Shown piece by piece: positions 37,107 through 44,688 of a stretch of 64,000 nt of DNA. The position numbers and the translations under genes are program-made. The notes under the pieces were generated by a model. That model was not told where the DNA came from and did not search any database. It was given only the letters and a program-made list of their open reading frames with translations. Within the stretch, counting starts at the first letter, position 1. Each line of letters begins with the position of its first letter. Origin of the DNA: JADLGL01 sp963667605 (GTDB taxonomy: Bacteria > Pseudomonadota > Alphaproteobacteria > Rhizobiales > Kaistiaceae); the NCBI GenBank assembly GCA_963667605.2, contig CAXXUZ010000003.1, positions 1,915,322 to 1,979,321 on the forward strand, written 5' to 3'.

Positions 37107-37587
37107 ATGCGGAAGGTGATCGGAGTTCTGGCGGCGCTAACGGTCTCCGCCGGCGCGGCCGAGGCTCAGGACGGCGAGCTGATTGCTGGCATGGCGACCG
37201 TTGTCGACTCCGACGGTCTACGCGTCGGCGACACCAGCATGATGTTGTAGGGCATCGAGTCGGTTGAGCGGCCGCAGACCTGCGTCATCGATGGCCAGCT
37301 GTGGGACTGCTACGCCGCCGCGGTTCGCGCCCTTCAGACGATCGCCTCGGTCGCTGACGTCACGTGCCAGCCTGTGGCCGTGCCAGACGGCTATGGCCGC
37401 ATCCTCGGCATCTGCTTCGTCGATGGTGGTACGCGCCGGTTTTGCGCTGGCCAAGCGCGACGAGACCGAGGACTATGTGGCGGCCGAGGATGCCGCCAAG
37501 GCCGAGGGCATCGGCCTTTGGCAAGGCGATTTTGTGCACCCTGCCGATTTTCGAGTCATGTACGGGATCTTCGTGGATCGGCCATAG
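37107..37587 (+). pseudogene. Exported SNase-like (thermonuclease-fold) protein, one nonsense and one frameshift
   Basis: ATG at 37107, 1 bp past the cytochrome stop. A signal peptide (ending AEA before QDG) is followed by GMATVVDSDGLRVGDTSMML. There TAG (37248–37250) replaces what is Tyr in the relative at 47977 (LLYGLES). The same frame then gives GIESVERPQTC and GYGRILGICFVDGG, and after a shift near 37425 another frame gives VRAGFALAKRDETEDY and EGIGLWQGDFVHPADFR. The complete protein would be about 160 residues. Inactive gene. Confidence 0.8.
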
Positions 37588-37819
37588 CTCCGCCAGCAAC
37601 CCGTCGGGTGCGCGCTACATGCGACCATTCGAGCTGCAACGGTCCTGGGTTTGAATCCGATCACCCGCTCCAATTCTCCGAAATGGCAGGAACGGCTGAG
37701 GGGTTTTCTGAGGCAGTTGGTCACTTGGAAACAAGCGCACGACAGCTCGCTCGCGCGGCTGAAGTTTTTCCTTGTATGTCGTATGGTAGCGAAGCGAAGA
37801 TCACCCGGAGGAGAAAAAC

Positions 37820-38242
37820 ATGCCAGTCAATCGCGACGGATCGCGCATGAAATCGATTGCAGCCCTCGGCGCAACAGCCTTCGCGGTTGTCGCGCTCGCT
37901 ACGGTAGCCAACAGCCAAGCGCCTGCCGATCCCGAGCCCGACCCGGCCTTGCTGGCGGCTTTGATGGACGAGGGTGCAACGGTCTACCGCAGCAATTGCC
38001 ACGGATGCCACGGAGCCGATGGTGAAGGTCAACCACCGGCACAGGACGCAGCGCCGGCGCTCGCCGGGAATTCTAGTCTGAGATCCGTCGGAGTGATCGT
38101 TTTCCAGGTCATTAACGGCGGCGACTACATGCCACCGTTCGGCGGCTTGAGTAACCAGCAAATCGCGGCGGTCGCTACCTACATCCGCAACTCGTTTGGC
38201 AACGATTTCGGTATCGCAACCGAAGAGGACGTCGCGAATTAG
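37820..38242 (+). CDS. Class I cytochrome c, exported
   Basis: 140 residues from ATG at 37820 with GGAGGAG about 6 nt upstream. Signal peptide with the hydrophobic core ALGATAFAVVALATVA after a short basic segment. Haem motif CHGCH (SNCHGCHGADGEG) and the probable axial Met in GGDYMPPFGGLS, then the C-terminal helix AAVATYIRNSFG: a standard short cytochrome c of the type paired with PQQ dehydrogenases or oxidases. It is intact, unlike the other members of this first gene set. Confidence 0.88.
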   Translation: MPVNRDGSRMKSIAALGATAFAVVALATVANSQAPADPEPDPALLAALMDEGATVYRSNCHGCHGADGEGQPPAQDAAPALAGNSSLRSVGVIVFQVINGGDYMPPFGGLSNQQIAAVATYIRNSFGNDFGIATEEDVAN

Positions 38243-38541
38243 CGCTAGACTCAAGCGGGGCGTGACGACCATCAGTCGCCATGCTCCATCGATCGGATGA
38301 AGAGACGTTGCCCAACCCACAATTGAAGAAGAACAACGAATTCTGCCAACGTTCGCCCGGCTCGGCTAAGCGTAGCGCGCGAGCGTCACGATGTGGCGTG
38401 GGAGTGTGTCCGCGCCTTTTGTCGCTTGCCGCCAGTTGAATGTGTGTTGCCGCCAAGGGAAGGCTGACCGCACTCCGCAGACCCGGATTTCGCCGCGCTG
38501 GCTGATCGTCCGAGTTTGCAGTATGTCTCAGCTCTCAATCG
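38243..38541. other. Intergenic region between convergent genes
   Basis: About 300 bp between the cytochrome (plus) and the small pentapeptide protein (minus). No gene, repeat or clear terminator found. Confidence 0.5.
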
Positions 38542-38970
38542 TCACTCGCAGCCGGTGTCGTTGACGTTGCCATCCGGCATGGTCGTTGCGCAGAACACGG
38601 TGTCCGTGAGGATCGCGTCGGTCAGTATAGCACCGGTGAGGTCCGCTCCGAGAAACGTTGTGAGGCTCAGATTCGCGGCAGTGAGGTCCGCGCCGTTCAA
38701 TGTCGCGTTCGTCAGGTCCGCGCGAATGATCCTTGCGCCACTCAGGTTCGCGTTGGTCAGGTTCGCGATGAACAAGGACGCGAAGATCAGGTTGGCTCCT
38801 GATAGGTCCGCGTCGGTCAGGTCCATGCCGGTGAGCCGCGCGCCACTCAAGTCGCAGCCAGGGCAACTGTTCGTTGCCAGAAGCTGCTCAAGGTGAGCTG
38901 GATCGAACGCCATTGAAGGCGACGCCCCCAGCGCCATAATCAACGCCCCGCCGGCAAGGAGCCGCTTCAT
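38542..38970 (-). CDS. Small exported pentapeptide-repeat protein
   Basis: 142 residues from ATG at 38970 (MKRLLAGGALIMALGASPSM); a 16-codon upstream extension is less likely. A signal peptide (to about SMA) is followed by LLATNSCPGCDLSGARL, then about 15 pentapeptides such as ADLSG, ANLTN and ADLTG, ending with MPDGNVNDTGC. The CPGC motif just before the repeats is the same as in the three large pentapeptide proteins nearby, but the N-terminal domain is absent. Predicted right-handed beta-helix in the periplasm or on the surface; partner unknown. Confidence 0.85.
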   Translation of the reverse strand: MKRLLAGGALIMALGASPSMAFDPAHLEQLLATNSCPGCDLSGARLTGMDLTDADLSGANLIFASLFIANLTNANLSGARIIRADLTNATLNGADLTAANLSLTTFLGADLTGAILTDAILTDTVFCATTMPDGNVNDTGCE

Positions 38971-39440
38971 TTGATGTCCTAACTCTCCGCCCGAGAAAGA
39001 GAACGGGACCATTCTCATTCAACCACCGTCCACCTACAATATCTGTGTATCCTAGACTAGATCCGTAGCAACTGGCTCGGTTTTTTCAATGATGTAATTG
39101 CTCATGCCTAGCCCCGCCGGTGACCAACGATGAAGTCGGTCCTCGGCGCTCGATCGCCGCAAATATGATGTTGAACCTGTGCCGGCGAGCGACGGCGGAA
39201 ACCGCCCTGCCCTCAAATAAATCATACCCAAAACACCGCTCCCCATCAGGATACCGCCGCGATCGGGAACCGAGGTCAACGGCGTTGTCTGAGTTTTTCC
39301 GAGAGAAAGTGGTTGGGCCGATGATCGAATGGTCTTCCGCCGATCCGCACTGTCTGCGCAGCTTACCTTAGATACGAGGCCAAACGCTCGACCTATTTCC
39401 GTGCAGCCACTACATCTTCACCTGGAGGATATCGGCGTTG
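38971..39440. other. Intergenic region between divergent genes
   Basis: 470 bp that should hold promoters for the small pentapeptide gene (minus) and the serine hydrolase (plus). No recognisable gene. An 83-codon frame at 39120 has no protein-like composition. Confidence 0.5.
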
Positions 39441-40676
39441 ATGGATGGTATCGGCAATTTGTTGGGCCTGATGGCGAGGATCGCGCCAAAGGCGATGGCG
39501 GCGGGCGTAGCTGTCACGATAGTAGCCTCAGCTGCGTTGACTTTTTCCGAGCCGGTCTCGGCTCAGCCGATCACCACCGCCGAGGCGGTCACGCGGTTGT
39601 TCGAACAGGAGATTGACCCCGACTGGTTCGCCCAGAGTTTCCTGGCTCGGGTGCGTCTCGAGGACTTGGCGGAGTTGCTTGACGGGCTCACGGCCGAATA
39701 TGGCGGGTTCCAAAGCGTGATCGGGGAGGGCCGTGAGCTCACCACTCGGCTGGAGACAGCTGAGTTCACAACCACGGTCGTGCTCGACGAGGAAGGTCGT
39801 TTTACCGGCCTGTTCTTTGGCCAGCCGACTCCGGTCGGAGGTGACCTAGGGGCCTTTGTCAGCGAGATCGCCGCGCTTCCCGGCCAAACCTCGGTGCTTG
39901 TGACCACCGACGGCGGGGTGATGGCCGCGCATCAGGCTGATCTGCTGCTCGGGGTTGCATCGGCGTTCAAATTGTTGGTCCTCCATACGCTCGATCAAGA
40001 AATCGTCAAAGGGACTCTCGCCTGGGACGATATCGCGATCCTTGAGGAGACACATAAATCGTTGCCGTCCGGTATCCTTCAAGATTGGCCGGCGGGGACG
40101 CCTTTAACCTTGGCAACCCTCGCCCATCTCATGATCTCGATAAGCGACAATACGGCCACGGACATTTTGATCGGAGTGGTCGGCAAGGAGACCTTGGAAG
40201 CGCTTTCGCCGATCAATGCTCCATTTGTGACCACTGGGGAGCTGTTTCGGCTGAAATCGCGGTACAACGAGGCGATGATTGAGGCGTGGATCGACGGCGG
40301 CATCGAAGATCGTCGTTCGATCGTCGCCAGGCTCGCAAACGATCCGCTGCGGGCCGATCGACAGCTGAGCCGTGCGATCCCGGAGATCGAGTGGTTCTTC
40401 AGCGCATACGATTTGTGCTCGCTGTTGGCCGCAACTGCGGATCTGCCAATGTTCGGGATAAACCCTGGTCTTGCGGTCGCATCCGATTGGGCGACCATCG
40501 CTTACAAGGCCGGCTCCGAGCCGGGCGTGCTCAATCTCTCGACCTTGATGACCGGGCACGACGGCAGGCAGCATTGTGTGGTGGCATCGTGGAATAACTC
40601 CGAGCCGCTTGATAATGGAGCTTTGTTCCCTCCTTATCGTGGCATCTTGCGGGCGCTGGGCGGAGACGGTGAATAA
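39441..40676 (+). CDS. Exported serine hydrolase, class A beta-lactamase-like
   Basis: 411 residues from ATG at 39441 (TTG at 39438 also possible; GGAGG lies 9–12 nt upstream). Signal peptide to about VSAQ. The N-terminal roughly 110 residues form a separate domain often found before such hydrolases (FLARVRLEDLAELLDGLTAE). The penicillin-binding fold follows, with SxxK as SAFK (GVASAFKLLVLHTL), SDN (SISDNTATD) and YKAGSEPG in place of KTG. In the family these are periplasmic beta-lactamases or peptidases. The KAG variant makes beta-lactam hydrolysis uncertain. It lies between two pentapeptide/SNase sets. Confidence 0.8.
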   Translation: MDGIGNLLGLMARIAPKAMAAGVAVTIVASAALTFSEPVSAQPITTAEAVTRLFEQEIDPDWFAQSFLARVRLEDLAELLDGLTAEYGGFQSVIGEGRELTTRLETAEFTTTVVLDEEGRFTGLFFGQPTPVGGDLGAFVSEIAALPGQTSVLVTTDGGVMAAHQADLLLGVASAFKLLVLHTLDQEIVKGTLAWDDIAILEETHKSLPSGILQDWPAGTPLTLATLAHLMISISDNTATDILIGVVGKETLEALSPINAPFVTTGELFRLKSRYNEAMIEAWIDGGIEDRRSIVARLANDPLRADRQLSRAIPEIEWFFSAYDLCSLLAATADLPMFGINPGLAVASDWATIAYKAGSEPGVLNLSTLMTGHDGRQHCVVASWNNSEPLDNGALFPPYRGILRALGGDGE

Positions 40677-40729
40677 GCCATATTGCCGCCAGCGCGCAGC
40701 GACGCCGCGTTGGTCGCGCGCGTTGCGCT

Positions 40730-41986
40730 TCACTCTTCACCCAAAGCCGGGTTGTATATGTCTTCGACGTCGACTTCCGGAACCGGATAGCCGAGCCAGA
40801 CCACGACATCGCCAAGCCACTCAATCGACTGGGAATAGCGAAACACCATTTCGTCGAGACCCTGCGCCCTGTCCAGTTCGACTGTGAGGATGTCGCCAGC
40901 CGAATTCACGCTGTAGGCGACCTCAACCAGGAGATCATCTGGAAACAGGAAAGACGCACCTCGTGGCGAAGGGCCGACATAGACATCCACGCCGTCGATG
41001 GTGCCCAAATACGCCGGTGCGCCGACATCCTTCAACACTATTTCGGCGCCTTCGGGCGCACCATCGAGGAACCACTTGCCGACCCATTCCGGTAGCGACC
41101 GAGAGACGACAAGCAGGATCGGCTGCCGCCCTTGTTCGATCCACGACGATGCGCTCTCGATCATTGCCGCATAATATCCGTCCGTGTCCTCGACCTGGAT
41201 CAACCGATTGGGGCGCTCGGCGAGACTCACCCAAATTGAGCCCAAACTTCTGCCTCGCATGCTAGCGAGGACCGATTGTCGCCAAGTCGCCAGGGCGAGC
41301 GCTGGCGTGTCCCAGGTGAATATTGCGCGCGTTTCGATTGCGTCGACAATGAAACCAGCAGCGATTCCGCCGATCCTGTATTCGAGCTCCGGGGCTTCGA
41401 CGCCCAAGGTGATTTCGAAGCCCTGGAAAATGCCGATGTCACTTCTGTCCACGGGCAGGATTTGCTCGGCTTCAGTCAGCAGGATCTCCATGGTCAGCTC
41501 GGCATATCGCCGTTCGATTGCCGCCATATCCTCGCGGTAGGTCCACGGCTCGACAAAGGCGCCTTGCCAGACACCAACATCACGGGCGCGTGCCTGTTCT
41601 TGTGCGTCCACATATGCAGTCGACTGCGGACTGTAAGCGAGTGCCCAGCCTTCCTTTACGACGATGTCGGCGATGTCATCCTCGCCGATTGTGCACACCG
41701 CGAACTCCACCTCGCCGGCGATCTCCCCGGTCGGGTTGCAAGTCACGACCGCTGGGCCGAGCAGCGTTTGAAGCGCTCGGATGGCGGACGAGCCGCATGC
41801 CCATGGACGGCCGTCAACGAAACAGAACTGATGGGGCTCAAACCCGTCCACGCCATTCAGCTGGAAGATTCGGTCGCCGATTGAGAAGCGGTCGCTGTCT
41901 AGGACCACGGCTCGACCGGTCACCTGCGCAGTTGCCGGCCATACTGCCAGAATGGAGAAGGCTATGGTGAGCAGGGCTCGTCGCAA
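40730..41986 (-). CDS. Exported protein with N-terminal SNase-like domain and long unknown C-terminal region
   Basis: 418 residues. Signal peptide (1–20, ending ATA). Residues about 22–150 follow the thermonuclease pattern: GRAVVLDSDRFSIGDRIFQL, then NGVDGFEPHQFC, RPWACGSSAIRALQTLL, VVKEGWALAY and GVWQGAFVEPWTY. The Arg that precedes LxGID in active enzymes is Gln here, and no Arg is found at the usual YGR position, so nuclease activity is doubtful. The remaining 260 residues match nothing known to me. It diverges from PRP2; the 230-bp gap should hold both promoters. Related to 37107 and 47977. Confidence 0.65.
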   Translation of the reverse strand: MRRALLTIAFSILAVWPATAQVTGRAVVLDSDRFSIGDRIFQLNGVDGFEPHQFCFVDGRPWACGSSAIRALQTLLGPAVVTCNPTGEIAGEVEFAVCTIGEDDIADIVVKEGWALAYSPQSTAYVDAQEQARARDVGVWQGAFVEPWTYREDMAAIERRYAELTMEILLTEAEQILPVDRSDIGIFQGFEITLGVEAPELEYRIGGIAAGFIVDAIETRAIFTWDTPALALATWRQSVLASMRGRSLGSIWVSLAERPNRLIQVEDTDGYYAAMIESASSWIEQGRQPILLVVSRSLPEWVGKWFLDGAPEGAEIVLKDVGAPAYLGTIDGVDVYVGPSPRGASFLFPDDLLVEVAYSVNSAGDILTVELDRAQGLDEMVFRYSQSIEWLGDVVVWLGYPVPEVDVEDIYNPALGEE

Positions 41987-42218
41987 TGTTCTGTCCCAAG
42001 TTAGGCGATCGCGCCGTCAATATGGCGCGGACGCGACGCGAGCGCCACCATGGAAGCACGGACTGCTTTGGAGGTGGCCGCGGCAAGCGGAGGACATAGC
42101 AGAAAACTGATCGCGTTCGGCCCCCCAGCGCATTGCTGGGCTCCGACCTTCTTGTAAAGGGTTAGCCGTCATGCGAGCATGAAAGCTCAAGGCTGAATAT
42201 GCAGTGGAGCCGAGGAAG

Positions 42219-43757
42219 ATGTTAGGCGGCGTTCGGGAAGCCAAACGGCCGCGATCTTCGTCGTCCGGCCGGAACCGCTGGAAACCGGTCGTGATGTCCG
42301 CCCTGCCGCTTGGCGCGATCGCCATGCTGGTCGGCGCCTCTGCGATGGCACAGGACGTCGACCCAGCGATCGACGAGCCGTCGGTTTGGGATCTTGCAAT
42401 CGGGGCTCATGCTTCGGAGCTTCTGACCGACGATTTCATAAATTACTCCTGCGGCACCAATGGCGGCCCGCCGTCGCTACCGATCGCCGACTGGACAGCC
42501 TACCAAACCTGCCGGCCCGATGCCGCCACGGGACTGCGCGAGGTTTACTTCGAGTATGACGATGAGCTCGAGCTTTTTTTCAGATCCCGCGGCCTCCTCA
42601 CTCAGGCCGCAGTGTATGAGTTCACTTCGACCTACTCTCGACCGATCATCGCCTCTGCACTTTTCGACGATGACGGTTTCATGATCATGCTTCGGCTGGT
42701 GACCGATCCACGAGTGGCGACCGAGCATCGGGAACTGGCGGTGACGCTCAGCGGATTTCTCTTTGCTCGATTCGGGGCGGAGTCTTGGACCTGCGAGGAT
42801 TTGCCACGGATCGAGGGCGAACGGCCCTATAACGCCCGCTATGAAAAGCAACGGTGCCAGACCACCGACGCCGAAGGCCACGCAGTTATGGTGGAAACAC
42901 ATCACTACCGGAGGCCGGGACAGGAAACGCACGACGCGCGGGGTGTGGAGACAACAGGTCAGTTCTGGAGCGAGACGCGTTTGGAAGTCTCGCTCGTGGG
43001 TGATGTTCCGGACCGTGAGGCGCGCCTGGCGGCCATAGCCGAGCGCGGTGATCAGGGGCCGAGTGAGTTCGAGCTGCTGATCGCACGGGCGATGGATTGC
43101 CCCGGATGCGACCTCAGCGGCGTCAACCTAAAGCGGGCAAATCTAACCGGAGCAAACCTCGCGGGCGCAAACCTCACCGGTGCCAATCTCCACGGGGCCA
43201 TCCTGCGCGAGGCGAACCTTACCGGTGCGGTGCTTGACGAGGCCAACCTCAATGCTGCGGATGTTCGTCTTGCTACGCTGGTTGGGGCAAGCATGCAGCG
43301 GGTTTTGATCTACCGGGCGGTCTTCGACGGTGCCAATCTGGACCAAGTCAACCTCAACGAAAGCGCAGGGGGGTTTGTCAGCCTTTCGCGCACGAGCCTG
43401 GTTGACGCCCAGATGCTTGCGGTGGATCTGCGCAATGCACGAATCACCGACGCAGATCTGCGGGGTGCAGACCTCAGGTTTTCCTGGGCCCACGACGCCA
43501 CATTTATCCGCAGCGATCTATCGGGAGCACTGCTGTCCGACACGGTGATGCCGCGGGCGAATTTTTCTCGAACAAAACTCATTGATGCTGAGCTTCTTAG
43601 CGCCGACCTGATCGACGCCAATTTACGCGCAGCCGACCTCAGCGGAGCGGACTTCTCATACGCGCGACTGTCATTCGCGATCATGGTCGACATCGTTGCG
43701 GTCGGGACGATCTGGACCAACGCTGTTTTGCCTACAGGTTTCACACCGCCAAACTGA
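42219..43757 (+). CDS. Exported pentapeptide-repeat protein with uncharacterised N-terminal domain (PRP2)
   Basis: 512 residues from ATG at 42219 (a GTG five codons upstream is possible). A basic start and a hydrophobic core ending AMAQ form the signal peptide. The N-terminal domain (about 50–285) contains YSCGTNGGPPSLPIADW, then TGLREVYFEYDDELE and HYRRPGQE. DCPGCDLSGVNLKRANLTG opens the repeats, which run about 200 residues as (A/V)(N/D)LxG-type pentapeptides. No membrane segment after the signal. Intact relative of the proteins at 34427 and 51617; followed after 408 bp by a small secreted protein and a PQQ dehydrogenase. Function unknown. Confidence 0.87.
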   Translation: MLGGVREAKRPRSSSSGRNRWKPVVMSALPLGAIAMLVGASAMAQDVDPAIDEPSVWDLAIGAHASELLTDDFINYSCGTNGGPPSLPIADWTAYQTCRPDAATGLREVYFEYDDELELFFRSRGLLTQAAVYEFTSTYSRPIIASALFDDDGFMIMLRLVTDPRVATEHRELAVTLSGFLFARFGAESWTCEDLPRIEGERPYNARYEKQRCQTTDAEGHAVMVETHHYRRPGQETHDARGVETTGQFWSETRLEVSLVGDVPDREARLAAIAERGDQGPSEFELLIARAMDCPGCDLSGVNLKRANLTGANLAGANLTGANLHGAILREANLTGAVLDEANLNAADVRLATLVGASMQRVLIYRAVFDGANLDQVNLNESAGGFVSLSRTSLVDAQMLAVDLRNARITDADLRGADLRFSWAHDATFIRSDLSGALLSDTVMPRANFSRTKLIDAELLSADLIDANLRAADLSGADFSYARLSFAIMVDIVAVGTIWTNAVLPTGFTPPN

Positions 43758-44165
43758 GGTCCGGGAGAAATCAGCCGTGTGGCGGTCGGCCCGCTGCAAT
43801 AGTCCACGCCACACCGCAGCAACGAGCGGACGGGTTCGGTCGCCTCGGCGGCCCGGACGGTGAAGGTCCGCGCGTTGTTTCCGCCGCGACCGTTCTCCGC
43901 TTCGTGCCCCCATGAATATCCCGAGTTGACTATGTCTTTCTTTGCACTTACCAATACAGATAATCGTCCCTGACCATGCTAGAGTTTGGGCGGATGGGGG
44001 GTTAGGACTGGGGCCGGGGGGCCCGGAGTGGTCGGAAACAATCTCCAGACCGCCCGAAAATTGACGCACCAAGATCGAAATATTTACGCACAAACGTTTC
44101 GCGGTGCGCAAAGTTCTAAAGAGGGCTCCAATCTGAGGGGCCCGATATCACAGGAGGAAACGATC
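43758..44165. other. Intergenic region with one hairpin
   Basis: 408 bp between PRP2 and the small secreted protein. GTGTGGCG (43777–43784) pairs with CGCCACAC (43807–43814), 19 bp past the PRP2 stop; no T-run. The rest has no gene and presumably contains the promoter of the secreted protein/PQQ dehydrogenase pair. Confidence 0.5.
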
Positions 44166-44612
44166 GTGACACCAACAACTAAGGTTTTGACAGGACTAGC
44201 CGCGGCAGCCGCGTTGTCCATCGGAGCTGTGCCGGCGCTCGCTGCGGGCCACGCCGGTCCAATCGATCCGGGAGTCTACAACGTTGATAACGTTCATCCC
44301 TGGAGGGTGTTCCATGGGCCTAGCATTAATCCCGATGGAGAAGGGTTTGACGCAGTCGACGTAGCGTCAACTCTTGAGGACCTGGACCTTGGGGGAATAC
44401 TGGAAGTGCGACAGCGCTGCAGCGTTGTCGTGGCTGACCCGAGCCGGGCCTCGGTGACGCTGGGCATGATAGGCGGCGTCATGCCAGGCGTCCCCTACAG
44501 CGAGATCACGGTTACCTTCTGCAATTCCGTGTTTGCCTGGGTAGCTGAAAACAGGCCGGACGCACCGGGCACCGACGAGGAATTGTGGGTGTTGGAAGCG
44601 GCCATGGAATAG
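44166..44612 (+). CDS. Small secreted protein of unknown function, upstream of a PQQ dehydrogenase
   Basis: 148 residues. Start at GTG 44166, 8 nt after AGGAGG; the frame is open upstream, but that part is non-coding. Signal peptide (VTPTTKVLTGLAAAAALSIG, cleavage after ALA). The mature part contains PGVYNVDNVHPWRVFHGPS and two Cys (RQRCSVV, VTFCNSV) that could form a disulfide. No known domain. It ends 76 bp before the PQQ dehydrogenase on the same strand, so it may be a subunit or a small periplasmic helper of that enzyme, by analogy with small subunits of other quinoproteins; this is inference only. Confidence 0.7.
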   Translation: MTPTTKVLTGLAAAAALSIGAVPALAAGHAGPIDPGVYNVDNVHPWRVFHGPSINPDGEGFDAVDVASTLEDLDLGGILEVRQRCSVVVADPSRASVTLGMIGGVMPGVPYSEITVTFCNSVFAWVAENRPDAPGTDEELWVLEAAME

Positions 44613-44688
44613 GCAACATGTCGTCAAAGGGTGACCGGACTGATCCGCGCACCCTCACGCAAGAAAATCCAATACAGGGAGATTCCCA

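Noticed and set aside
33149..38242. Recoding of TAG to an amino acid in this organism
   Set aside because: TAG is the terminal stop of several intact genes in the window, and the set-1 genes also carry truncations and a frameshift, so ordinary decay is simpler.
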